From positions 289,017,078-289,081,077 of the forward strand of contig NC_133660.1 of assembly GCF_037893015.1 (NCBI RefSeq): 64,000 bases of DNA. The letters run 5' to 3'. Source of the DNA: Macrotis lagotis (taxonomy: Eukaryota; Chordata; Mammalia; Peramelemorphia; Peramelidae). Of this stretch, positions 22,215 to 33,306 are shown in pieces. Both the position numbers and the translations under genes were made by a program. How positions within the stretch are numbered: position 1 is the first letter of the stretch; each line of letters begins with the position of its first letter. The notes beneath the pieces were generated by a model that was not told the DNA's origin, did not search any database, and worked only from the letters and a program-made list of their open reading frames with translations.

Positions 22215-25001
22215 AAGCAGCTTGGCATTTGAAAAAATAAAGGAGCTTGGCTTGGGGATATCATGAAGGTGAAGCTTATTGGCATTATTCTAGCTCATCA
22301 AAGCAAAAGTGGTCTTCTAATGTTGACTAATTATTGTTCTTAATTAACATCTAAAGGTGAATCAAAGTGATGACTCTACAAAAAGATGTCAGACTTTGAG
22401 CCCCTAGAATACCATTTGCCCAAAGACATTTAAAACATTCTTGGAAAATGACGATACCATAAAGATAAATATTAGAACCTAGGTGATGTTAATTTGTGGT
22501 TTTCCAAGTTCAATATGTGGCACTTTTGAGTTTGTCACAACTGTATTACAGAAACAAACAAGAGTCACTTGGTTATTAGTTTTTCTAAACACTTGATAAT
22601 GTAAGATAATTGGTTCAAGCTTTGACACTAAATAATTATAACTTAAACTAGGTCTTTAATCTGTGGACTCTAACATATTTTCTTCTTTAATAACCAATGG
22701 TCATCTCTAAACAAACAGGAGTAACTCATTTGTATCCCCACAGTTTTCTTTTTGTACTGCCTTATTATTTCACTGCACTAATTAGAGCCTCCTGGCTTGC
22801 ATTCTTTTAAGTCTCAGACTCCAAATACCTGTCTAGATCCTTGTACAATTCCAGGTATGACTTTAAATATTAGGATTATTTGATATTATTAAAATATATA
22901 ATTTGCATTCTCATAGAATTTTTTATAGTAATAATCAGTAGGAAAACTTACTGTGTCATGGACTTGTTACCAAATAATATTGCATGATAAACTATTTAAT
23001 AGATATTAGTTAAATATTAAGATTATACATGATATTGGACTGTCATAATTGAACTTCCAAAAAAATGAACTGTCATTGACCTAATTTACTTAGATAAACA
23101 AATTTAATAGTGATATGAAAATAAAATACAATTAAAAAAAGAAGAGAATTTGCAACATATTAAAGATCAATTTAGAAACAACAAGCTTACATGGATACAA
23201 TTGTGCTACTCTAATCTCAATAAACATGAAAATTTAATTTGTTTCATGAGGCTTTATAACATTTCATTTTTATTCTTTTTATCCCCAATTCCAAGCAAAG
23301 TATCTGACATATAACTGGTTTATTGAATAGCTTATATATGTTAAAAATAGTGAAACCTATTACATGGATCTGTTTTTGTTGACAGAGAGAAGTAAAGCAT
23401 GGGGCAGCAAGTATTAAATTCCGAGTCTCAGGTGACTCCTGAAATACTAAGAATTGATTTGGGGAAAAAAAAAAAAAACAGATGCACATATTTAAAAGAG
23501 CAACAACAAGAACACAAAAGAATTCACAAACTGAATAAATTTAAATTCGGTAGGAACCATGTCTATTATTCACTTCAAGCACCTCATAGTACATTGAGGG
23601 GTACTGGCCAAGACAAATAATTCGTTCAAAGACATAAATCTACTTGTGGCTGAATTGGAGGTTACAATGTACATTATGTTCAGAACCTGTGATCATTAGT
23701 TTGGACCTAAATAGAACCACACATTGTGTCATGTTTCAGGAATCATGGGAACAGATTCATTGATGCATAAATGAATAACATTCTATAGATACATGGAATA
23801 GTTGAAGAATTTTCCTAAGTTCAGGACTGCAAACACAAGTTAAAACAATACAATCACTAACAATGAATTGATATTTTGAATAGGAAAATGATTTGAAAAC
23901 TTTAAAATAAAATCAAATTAAAATCAAGTCAGAAGACAGCTAGATAAAAAGTTTAAAAGTCTAAAAAATGAAGAAAAAGCTAATCCCCAAAATGATTCGT
24001 CTATTCTTGCTTGAAATAACTTTTCCAGTATAACATGCCCTTATTAAGCTTGATCTGACAATTTTGGCAAGATAATATTTAGATATATGTAAATCTTGTT
24101 CTCAAGGAATGTAAAATTTCATAAGTGTATAAGACATAATGCAAATATAACACTAAGATCCACTAATTCAGGATAGTATTGTTATAGAACAATAAATAAA
24201 ATGTTCTGTTTATTTAGAAGTAAAAGATTATGCAAGGAGGGTGTGTGGGGCAAGGAACATAAACTGGTTAATGAGAAGACTTAGACTGGTGGCTCACTTG
24301 ACCTTTGGAGCTCTGAGATAAGATGACCTCAAGTCAATTGAGGATCTGAACTAAGTTCTGTACCAGTAGGAAGAGTCTTTAGGACGGGCCCGTGGAAACC
24401 AAGCTACCCTGGAGAGAGAAACTGGCACAAGTTGGAAATGAAGCAGTTTAAGCTTCTGTGTTAATCTTTACTGACTCTTGCTTCTAAGTATATATTTTTC
24501 TTCCAGCATGGATATGATAGAAAGATACAGAATTCAAAGAAAGAAAATAGTAAATTTCAAAAGATAAGACAAAGGAGAGCAATGAGATTCTAAAGATAAG
24601 ATAAGGTCTCTTCCCTTTAAGAATAATGTATATAATTAAAGAACTTCTATTTTTAATTTCCCAAATTGATAATTTGAGTCCATCAAATAATGATTGCTCA
24701 AAGATCAAGATATTATAAATGACTAAATTTTCAAAATTCTACAAGAAAATATTTTGGCGTGCTTACTTTGAGTAGTCAAACAATAGTCATATTTAATTAA
24801 AATCAGAGGCACTTACTGAGCACTATCTATTAACATTAGTAACTATATATCCCTTCATTTAAATCTGAAATTCACTGTCTAATAATTGTGCATAGCATCA
24901 GTTGGGAAAGTAAACAAACACAGAATACAATAGTAGAGACATGACCATTGGAGAAAACATTTGGTCTTGGCAGAGTGGGGTCCCTCTATATGCTCATGTT
25001 G

Positions 25002-25015
25002 CCCCCCCCCCCCAG
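25002..25015. repeat. Poly(C) run
   Basis: An uninterrupted run of about 13 cytosines in the 3' flank of unit B. Confidence 0.9.
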
Positions 25016-25440
25016 GTACAAGAAGTCTACTGGGAATTTTAGCTATGTAGGCTTTGTGAATTAGATTTCCATTCTTAAAAATTGTCTCGACAGGAAAAGT
25101 TGATATAGTCTTCCCTCACTGAACTTTTATGCAGAGTTGTCCTCTGCCCCCAGTCCCTGAGTCTATTCCTGATTAGATGATATTTTCCTGTTGGGGGAAT
25201 TAATTAACTAGTGACATCCATAAATAAGAATTTTTTTTCTATGACTAGACCACTCAAGGTTCTCTCCTGTTTCTAGTGATTTTTTTTATAGAGAATCTTA
25301 TCATGCTTCTTAAAAGAACTGTAAAGGATAATGTTTGATTTTTTGGAGATAAAACATTAATGATTAACTTTAATTTACATTAATTGTATAACTTTTGCAT
25401 GCACTTTCTCATTCATACATCCTATCACTTTTTAAACTTT

Positions 25441-26391
25441 TTAAATGATGGACAATCCCTTCTTGGGAAAAAAGGCAGTTTTGAGTATCCTACCCACTGC
25501 AACCTTGATTTTCGTGTTTCTCAGACTATAAATAATAGGGTTCATAAATTGAGGCAATATTGTATAGGTCATTGAAACAAGAAAATTCTGGACTGGTGAA
25601 GCATCCGATATAGGACAGAAGGCTGTAATCATGATTCCTAAAAGGAACATAAGCAGGATAATCAGTTGTGGTGAACAAGTCATCAAAGCTTTGTGGCGTC
25701 CTTGCTTAGAGGGCATTTTAAATATAGTGGAAAAGATATAAGTATAGGATATGATCAAAAAACCAAAGCACGATAACAGTAAAATTGAACTGGTGACAAG
25801 GAGTATATACTCACTGTCACGAACCTCAGAAGATGAGACCTTTAATATATAAGGGATGTCACAAAAGAACTGGTGAATCATATTTGATCCTGAGAAAGGT
25901 AAACGGAACATGTTCCCTGTATGGAAAGTTGAATAGATGAGCCCACTGACCCAAGAACCAATTGCTGCCCAAAGACAGTGTAGTGAGCTCATGGTGATCC
26001 CATAGTGCAAAGGGTGGCAGATGGCAACATAGCGGTCATAGGACATAGACACAAGCAAAGCAAATTCTGTTGCAGCAAAGAAGATAATGAAGAAAATCTG
26101 AGCAGCACATCCAAGAAGAGAAATGGACTTATTGCCTGTCAGGGAATTCACAATGGATTTGGGAACAGTGACAGAGATGCAGCCAACATCCAACAGGGAT
26201 AAGTTGCTCAGAAAAAAATACATTGGAGAATGTAGATGTGGATCCGTGACAATGGCAGTGAAAGTGAGGAGATTGCCCATCAAGGCTGCAACATATATCA
26301 GCAAGATTAGAACACCATGTAAAACTTGCAGCTCCTTATTACTGGAAAAATCCATAAAGAAGAATTCCATGATGATGGTAAAATTTTCCAT
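25441..26391 (-). CDS. Olfactory receptor, family 14-like (unit B)
   Basis: Intact 316-residue odorant receptor in one coding exon. Landmarks: Asn3-Phe-Thr glycosylation site; TM1 about 24-49 with Gly39-Asn40; 'LHSPMYFFLSNLS' at 53-65; Cys95 and Cys177 for the extracellular disulfide; 'MSYDRYVAICHP' at 116-127 with the full DRY motif; 'SY' at 215-216 in TM5; 'KALMTCSPQL' at 234-243; 'NPIIYSLRN' at 284-292; and a short basic tail. Without any gap it keeps the same residue numbers as the unit A and D receptors up to TM7. The ATG at 26391 is the first in frame and follows a predicted acceptor by 24 nt. It is the only one of the three that has both the DRY and NPIIYSLRN motifs and also a canonical HPLHY. 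Tissue expression and ligand cannot be read from the sequence. Confidence 0.97.
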   Translation of the reverse strand: MENFTIIMEFFFMDFSSNKELQVLHGVLILLIYVAALMGNLLTFTAIVTDPHLHSPMYFFLSNLSLLDVGCISVTVPKSIVNSLTGNKSISLLGCAAQIFFIIFFAATEFALLVSMSYDRYVAICHPLHYGITMSSLHCLWAAIGSWVSGLIYSTFHTGNMFRLPFSGSNMIHQFFCDIPYILKVSSSEVRDSEYILLVTSSILLLSCFGFLIISYTYIFSTIFKMPSKQGRHKALMTCSPQLIILLMFLLGIMITAFCPISDASPVQNFLVSMTYTILPQFMNPIIYSLRNTKIKVAVGRILKTAFFPKKGLSII

Positions 26392-26413
26392 GTTTTCTGG
26401 GATACTGGATTTC

Positions 26414-26430
26414 TTCTTGAAACAATATGG
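26414..26430 (-). promoter_or_regulatory. Predicted 3' splice site before OR (unit B)
   Basis: Minus strand 'ATATTGTTTCAAG', AG at 26417-26416, followed by 24 nt to the ATG. It matches units A and D in sequence and spacing. Confidence 0.55.
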
Positions 26431-26619
26431 GTGGAAGATATCAAATTCTAAAATGAGAGCTGAGATGGAGTTTATTCCAGAGAAATGTCATGTATTTCAA
26501 TTTATTTTTACTCAACATATCAGATAGGTAATCAGACCATTTAAAAAGACATAAAATGATTTATGCCACTTAATATATTTCATGCATTCTTTAGCAATTA
26601 CATTTAATGAGATCAGTCA

Positions 26620-27995
26620 TTTTATCAAAGGTGGAATGTCTCAGTATAGAAAATCTCACCTGGAACTTTATTGATGTCAACCAATAATAGTTACAGACAA
26701 CTCAAGCATTGGTGCCTTAAGTAATTTGACAAGAGGCACAAAAACAGTTTTTCCTCACATTGGGAATTTAAATCCAGGGCTCTCTTCCTACAAGAGCATG
26801 TTGGCTGTTAAATAACAATAGTGACATTATTAATAAAATGATATTATTTATAATAACTAATTTATTTGCACAAAACTTGTTCATAATAACTTAAACTTTT
26901 CAAAACTCTTTCTCCAATGAAATTCTTTCAGAGTGTACTTACCTTTAAGTCCAAAAGAGGGGCAGAGCAGATTTTATCCTTTTTTGTAACAATTTGTACC
27001 ATTTATCCCAATATGCTCATCTGAAATTTCCAAGCTAGGGAAACTGTCTGTTTATATAGGACATAATAATAATATTTATTATCATTGTTAGGGTATTTTT
27101 TTTGTAAATTCCTTTGTTTTTTTTCAAGGCAATGTGGTTAAGTGACTTGCCCAAAGTCACACAGCTAGGCAATTATTAAATGTCTGAGGCTAGATTTGAA
27201 CTCAGGTACTCCTGACTCTAAGACTGGTGCTCTATCCACTGTCCCACCTAGCCACCCCTATGGTTAGCTTTAACTGTAGTTATTTTGCTAAACATTTAAC
27301 AAATTCTAGTGTTTATGGCTCAAACAGTGAGGTGTTAGAGTTATTATTCCTATATTATATCCTTTGTTATTGTATTATAGAAAAAACCTAAATTGCAGTT
27401 TTCCTTATTTCAAATCTCCTATACTGTGATGATCCTCTCAGGTACCTTATTGCAGAGATCAAACACAAGAATACTAATATTCACTTAATGAATTAAAGAA
27501 ATTTACCATTGTGAAAAGAAACACAAAAAAAATTACCTAAGTGGAGTTGTAGCATTTCTCTTTCCCTTCTCTAATTGGGTTTATTGATATGGAGCTTCAG
27601 AGAACAAAGGTAGCTGAAACTGTGCCATGTGAAATGATTAGATTTTCTCCAATATTTGATGAACCTTAGGCAAGTGGAAATATAGTGACCCATGTCCTTT
27701 GGAGAAATGCTTTCTGAAGTCCCCAGAGAAGCCAAGGTTATAATTTCACCTTTCTTAGCCTTATAGTCTCTGACCTTTCCCTTGTGTATAATTAGTTAAG
27801 CTAGAGTTCACAGCTTAATCTTATATGGTCCATTAGGACAGTTGCAGTCCATGAGGATCTTCCATATGGCTTTCAATATTGTCCAAAATGCAAGTCCATT
27901 TTACTTGGTTTAATTTTAATTGTACTTTGGAGGACAGAGTTGATCTTCATGGAAACAATATCGAGTAAACATTGCTATTCAAATCTATCACTTAT
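26620..27995 (-). repeat. OR duplicon B, 5' flank, with conserved distal block
   Basis: Same segment as 14200-15770 and 61855-63400. The distal block lies at about 27545-27900, with phrases 'ggagaaatgctt', 'gaagtccccagagaagcc' and 'catgaggatcttcca'. It is split by the SINE at 27111-27257, absent from the other copies. Confidence 0.75.
27111..27257 (-). mobile_element. CORE-SINE, minus strand
   Basis: Poly(T) left edge, CORE 'aagtgacttgcccaaagtcac', B box complement 'gatttgaactcagg', head 'ccacctagccacccc'. Unique to unit B, so inserted after the duplication. Confidence 0.92.
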
Positions 27996-28616
27996 CTATG
28001 AATGAATTTGCCTATGTATTTTATAAATATATCTATGTAGTCACATATAATATATTCATTTTATGTGTGTAAAATCTACATTTAGGGGTTCAAATATCTA
28101 CTGTCATGTTGTTGCTATCTGTGTTTAATGTCTGCATGTGGTAATGTATATAGAATAAAAATACCAATGAAATGGTTTGTCAAAGCATATTTATTTAAAT
28201 GTATTCAAAATGTATACAAATACATACAGAAAGTAATAGAAATAAAGTAGATCTTAAGGGGGAGAAATCATTTTTCCGCTTGGGAACATTATATATCCAA
28301 GGTTTCCTTTTGTCAAGTTTATTAAATGGAGAATAGAGAACTGAGTGATGAATGGACTGGAATGATGGAGAAATAAGGTAGGGATAAATATTGGGTATTT
28401 TTAGTGTCAGGAACATGTCACTAATTTTTAAGTAGCAGACATTCCATTGGATTTGGAAAAATATGCAAAAAAAATCTCACCTTCAAGATGATGTATAGAG
28501 GCAATGAAATGCTGATCTAAGCATGTGCATGTATTTATGTATATTTAAAATATAAATGCATATAAACATGTTTCAAAGGTGAATAAATAAATTAGATATT
28601 TTTGTTATTGTTTTAT

Positions 28617-28665
<49 letters not shown>

Positions 28666-28690
28666 AACATTCCCATGAATATGCCTATAC
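27996..28690. other. Unassigned AT-rich DNA
   Basis: No gene evidence. Ends with the microsatellite at 28616-28663. Confidence 0.5.
28616..28663. repeat. (AC)n(AT)n microsatellite
   Basis: About nine 'ac' units followed by about fourteen 'at' units. Confidence 0.95.
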
Positions 28691-30225
28691 ACATGTGCAT
28701 AGATGGACCATCCCATCAATTTCCAATTCTTTGCCACTACAAAGAGTTGCTATGAATATTTTGGAACTGGTAGAATTTTAACTTTTAAAAAAAATTTCTT
28801 CTAGATAAAGATCAAGAATTGGAATTTGTGGGTCAAAGGGTATGAATAGTTTTATTGTTCTTTGGGCATAATACCCTATTTCTTTCCAAAAGGTCATATG
28901 TGTTCACAGCTCCACCAGCAATGCTCCCTCAATTTCTCCAGTATTGATCATTTTCTGTTTCTTTCATCTTGGTCAATCTCATAGGTGTGATGTGAAACTT
29001 CATTGTTGTTTTTATTTACATTTCTCCAATCATTAATGATTTGGAGAATTTTTTCATATGATTATATATATAGCTTTAATGTCTTCATTTGAAAACTGTC
29101 TATTCATATCTTTTGACCATTTATCAATTCGGAAATGACTTGTAACCTATAAATTTGATGCAATACTCTAAGAATTTTAGAAACCAGACCTTTATCAGAA
29201 TTCCTAATATTGAAGATTGTTTTTCAAATTTTTGCATTCCTTCTAATTTTGACAGCATAGATTTTATTAATGCCACACCTTTTTAATTTAATATAGTCAA
29301 AATCATTCATTTTGCAGTTCATAATGTGTTCCAAAGCTTATTTAGTCATAAATTTATTCCTTTCCATAGATCTGATAGATAATTTCTTGGTATATTAATT
29401 TTTTCATGGTGTCACTATATCCAAATCCTGTACCCATTTTGATCTTATTTCAGTATAGGGTGTGAGATATAGGTCTATGCCAAGTTTTTGCGATGCCATT
29501 TTCCAGTTTTCCCAACAGTTTTGTCAGTAATGTTCTATTCATCTACAAGGAAATTTCTTAACCAGCACAAGGCAGTTTTAATAACTGTCACTTTATGGTA
29601 TAATTTTAGATCTGGTAGAACTGGGCCAACTTCCTTTACATATTTTGCTCATCAGTTCCCTTGCTATTTCTTGCTCTAGATGAATTTTGGTACTATATTT
29701 TTAGCTTGGTAAAGTAGTTATTTTGTAGTTTGTTTGGTATGGCACTGAATAATTAATTTAATTTGAGTAGAATTGTGGTTTTTATTATATTAGTTCCACC
29801 TAACCATGAACATGTGACATTTTCCCAATTTTTTAGATCTCAAGTTATTTGAGTGAGAAGTGCTTTATATTTGTGTCCATGCACAATTTTATCTTGGGCT
29901 TGTGTTAGTAGGTAGATTCCCAAGTATTTAATGTTTTCTATAGATATTTTAAAGGGAATTTCTCTTTCTTTCTCTTGCTCTTGGGTTTTGTTTTTCACAT
30001 ATAGAAATGCTTATGACTTATGTGGATTTATTTTATATCCTGCTTCTTTCCTGAATTTGTTAATTGTTTAAGGGGCTTTTTAAAGATGATTTTCTCAGGT
30101 TCTCTAAATATACCATGATATCATCTGCAAAGAGTGAAGCTGTGCTTCCTTATTTTCCATTCTGATTCCTTCAATTTCTTTTTCTTCTCATTGCCACAGC
30201 TAGCCCATGGTATTCTTTACTAGAC
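28690..30225 (-). mobile_element. L1 ORF2 3' part and 3' UTR, minus strand
   Basis: Antisense L1. The 3' UTR phrase 'ttgccactacaaagagttgc' and 'cacagctccaccagcaatg' come first. ORF2 text follows, in particular 'ttcccaagtatttaatg', 'tagaaatgcttatgactta', 'tatcatctgcaaagagtga' and 'ccttcaatttctttttctt'. This is the reverse transcriptase to C-terminal part. Many stops; dead. Confidence 0.9.
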
Positions 30226-30229
30226 CCAA

Positions 30230-30735
30230 CATCAATCAATGTGGAAGCCATTGACCTTTTTACATCAAGTTGAAGCCAGTTGGTTTCTAGCAAAATTCCA
30301 CCAAAGAAGAGGTTTTGAATGCCAATAGAAATCTTTCATGTGACAAAGCAACTCATGTTGATTCCATTGCAGTTGAGATATATAAGTAGCTCATAGAGAA
30401 ACCAAAAACAATCTTCCAGGTAACAATACAGTGTGAGGGAATTATCACCCTGGAATTCAGGGATATCTCCATTGTCCTCCTCTATAAAGGTAAATGAAAA
30501 AAATAAATTTTCCTGTGACAATCACAGGGCTATTTCTGACAAAATTCTTTCCAGACTCTTCCTCAATTAGACTGATTCTTCATTTGGAAGATGGTCACCT
30601 CCCTGAGAGCTAGTGTGGCTTCCAATAGTGATGAGCAACAGTTTTCTTTTCTCTTTTTTTTTTTTTTGGCTACATGTCAACTCCAGGAAAAATGCAAGAG
30701 AAGAACAGACTAATACTGTCTACTAAATGGATATG
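30230..30735 (+). pseudogene. Non-LTR retrotransposon reverse transcriptase remnant
   Basis: Plus-strand fragments in shifting frames spell family-typical reverse transcriptase phrases. One resembles the '..IPAEIYK' region (here 'SIAVEIYK', about 30362-30385). Next comes '..EFRDISIVLLYKGK' (about 30452-30490), and then 'QLQEKCK' (about 30680-30700). The set is that of a non-LTR reverse transcriptase distinct from L1, probably RTE-like or a relative. It is heavily broken. Family name uncertain. Confidence 0.55.
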
Positions 30736-30779
30736 TGATCTAATCCCCATACAAATTATTATGTTCTTCTTTTTATCCA

Positions 30780-31130
30780 GACAGTTCATCATAAAATATA
30801 AAAGAAAAATCACTTGTTTATATCCCAACAAAATCCTTCAAGCAATTGGTCTCCAACATGCTTCTCTTCACTGACTCTTTGAACTTCTCAGATGACTATA
30901 TTTTATCACTATACTCTTTTACCTATCCTGTTTATATTGAATAAGGAATATTCATTATGAGGTAGATTTCACCTGTGGGTTTCAGCTCACTTTGTCTCAA
31001 TGAAACCTGAGATGTAATTTTAGCCATAGGATCACCCATTCCTTTAACTTGTATCATAGACTTTGCATATTTCCATTTGTACATTTTTATTTAGGCCACT
31101 TATAAATGGCTTACTTTGGTTGAATTACTG
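30780..31130. repeat. Unclassified repeat, second copy
   Basis: Same family as 21580-21850: shares 'atagactttgcatattt', 'tatttaggcca' and 'tgtctcaatgaaa'. Confidence 0.55.
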
Positions 31131-32573
31131 TGAACTCCATTGAATTTACTTCTAATGAATTTTTTTAGCATGATATTTTATTTTTTTCCAATTTCATTTT
31201 AAGATAATTTTTCAACATATTCTATTTGCAAATTTTTGAGTTACACATTTCTCTGCCACCCTGCCTTACCTCTCTTCTCCTCATGTAAACGTTATATATA
31301 TTAGTCATTTTGTGTAAGGGGAGGGGGGGAAACAAAAACCATGAACGAGGAAAGAAAAGCATAGTAGACCTTTTCAAAAGGTGAACATAATATGTATTCA
31401 GAGTTCATATATTTGTTCCTACTCATGATTTTTTATACAGCTCTAGTATTCTGTAACATAAATAAACTATATCTTGTTCATCCATGCACCAATTGAGGGG
31501 CATCTTCTTGATTTCCAATTTTTTTTGTCACTACAAAAAAAAAGAGCTGTTATAAATATTTTTGAACATGTGAGATTTTTCTCATTTTCATGATTTCTGT
31601 TAGATATAGGCCTTTTATTGGTATTGTTGGGTCAAAGAGTATGATCAGTATTCCTGCTCTTTAAGCATAGGTCCAGATTGCTCTTCACAATAGCTGGATC
31701 AATTCACAACTCCACCATTAGTGTATTAATGTCCCATTTTTCCCACATCAAGTAAAATTTTGCTCATTTTACTTTTTTTATCTTAGCTAATCTGAAAAGT
31801 GTGATGTTGACCTTTCATAGGTGTTTTAATTTCCATTTCTCTAATCAATAATGATTTGAAACAATTTTTGATGAACTTATATATAGCTTTAATTTCTTGA
31901 TTTGAAAACTGCCTGTTCATAGCAATTGACTATCTTTTTGTGAATGATTTGAACTTTGAAAGTGCTATGTCAGAAATGAGTCCTTTATCAGAAACATTAA
32001 CTGTTAAAGTTGTTTGACAGCTTTCCAGTTTCCTTTGATTCTTGACTGCCTTGATTTATAATTCAAAAGTTTTTTTAATATTGTCAAAAAACACATTTTA
32101 CACTTTTTAATGCTTATTTGATATTTCATCATAGATTTCACCCCTCACCATAAATCTGACAGATAGAGTGGCCCATGATCTCTAAATTTGTCTCAGAAAT
32201 TGCTCTTTATGTCCACGTTCTGTTCCCATTGTAATGATCATTTGTTATGGAATATGCTATGTGGGTCTTTGCCTTGTTTTTGCCTCATTATTTCCTTCTT
32301 TTCTACAATGAGTTTTGTCTAAAACTCAGCTCTTATATCAGAAACCAATTACTTGGGGTTTGACAAACTTTAGATTTCTAAAATTTAGATTTCTATAATA
32401 ATTTATTACTGTTTCTTTTGTATTTATTCTAATCAACTGATCCATTACTCTATTTCTTAAACACTCCCAAACAGTTTTGATGACTGCTACTTTATAGTAT
32501 AGTCTTAGCTTAGTTCTGGTATAGCTAGAGCACAATCCATTGGCACTTTCTTTCCTCAATTCATTTGATATTC

Positions 32574-32737
32574 TTTTTTTTTTTTTTTTTTTAGGTTTTT
32601 TGTAAGGCAAATGGGGTTAAGTGGCTTGCCCAAGGCCACACAGCTAGGTTATCATTAAGTGTCTGAGACTGGATTTGAACCCAGGTCCTCCTGACTCCAG
32701 GGCTGGTGCTTTATCCACTGCACCACCTAGCTGCCCC
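32574..32737 (-). mobile_element. CORE-SINE, minus strand, with target duplication
   Basis: Full-length. Poly(T) at 32574-32592, CORE, B box complement 'gatttgaacccagg' and head ending 'ctgcccc'. The direct repeat 'ttgatattctt' with its nearly identical left part flanks it at about 32559-32575 and 32738-32755. Confidence 0.93.
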
Positions 32738-32822
32738 TATTCGCTTGATATTCTTGACTGGACTTTTTGCTCCTGATGAATTTTGTTGCTAATTTTTCTT
32801 GTCTGTAAAAAAATTTATTTAA

Positions 32823-32979
32823 TGGGCAGCTAGGTGGCATAATAGATAAAGCACCAGCCCTGGAATCAGGAGGACCTGAGTTCAAATCCGGCCTCAGACA
32901 CTTAGTCATTACCTAGCTGTGTCGCCTTGGGCAAGCCACTTAGCCCCATTTGCCTTGAAAAATAAAAACTAAAAAAAAG
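32823..32979 (+). mobile_element. CORE-SINE, plus strand
   Basis: Begins 'gggcagctaggtggc', contains the B box 'gagttcaaatccgg' and the CORE 'cttgggcaagccactta', and ends with an A-rich tail. Flanked by a short 'tttattta' direct repeat. Confidence 0.93.
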
Positions 32980-33306
32980 TTTATTTATTAATTCCATTGG
33001 TAAAACACTGAAAAAGTAAATTAATCTGTGTAGAATTATAATTTTTATTATATTAATTCAGCTTTATAATGAGCAATTGATGTTTTTCAAATTGTTTAGA
33101 TCTTCATTTATTTACTTAAATACTATTTTGTAGCTGTGCTTATATACTTTCTGAGTTTGTCTTGGAAGGTTGATCCCCAAGTATTTTATGTTGTCTACAG
33201 TTGTTTTAAATTGGAATTTTGCTTCTATGTCTTGTCCTTGGGGTTTATTGGCCAAATATTGAATTCCTGATGATTTTTGTGGGTATGTTTCATATCTTCA
33301 TCTTTT

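Larger units (their letters stand above)
21870..25440 (-). repeat. OR duplicon B, 3' flank
   Basis: Positions 21880-22660 align with 40460-41080: shared 'gttttgatg', 'aataatattttaa', 'taattattgttcttaa' against 'taattaattgttcttaac', and 'cacttttgagttt'. Positions 22800-23745 align with 1-950 and 41275-41690, and 24040-25210 aligns with 10760-12060. The segment ends at the OR stop codon. It is therefore at least 3.5 kb of shared 3' flank. Confidence 0.75.
31140..33306 (-). mobile_element. L1 3' half, minus strand (left part of interrupted element)
   Basis: Starts with the antisense 3' UTR (31190-31330) and runs through 'caattgaggggcatcttctt', 'cacaactccaccattagtg' and ORF2 antisense to 'ccccaagtattttatgttgtc' near 33176. 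It continues at 35968 after the nested HAL1-like element. SINEs inserted at 32574 and 32823. Confidence 0.88.

Noticed and set aside
22070..22285. 71-codon frame with a Tyr-Ile run
   Set aside because: A translated (TA)n repeat, as are the similar frames at 37524, 46500, 61120 and 61456.
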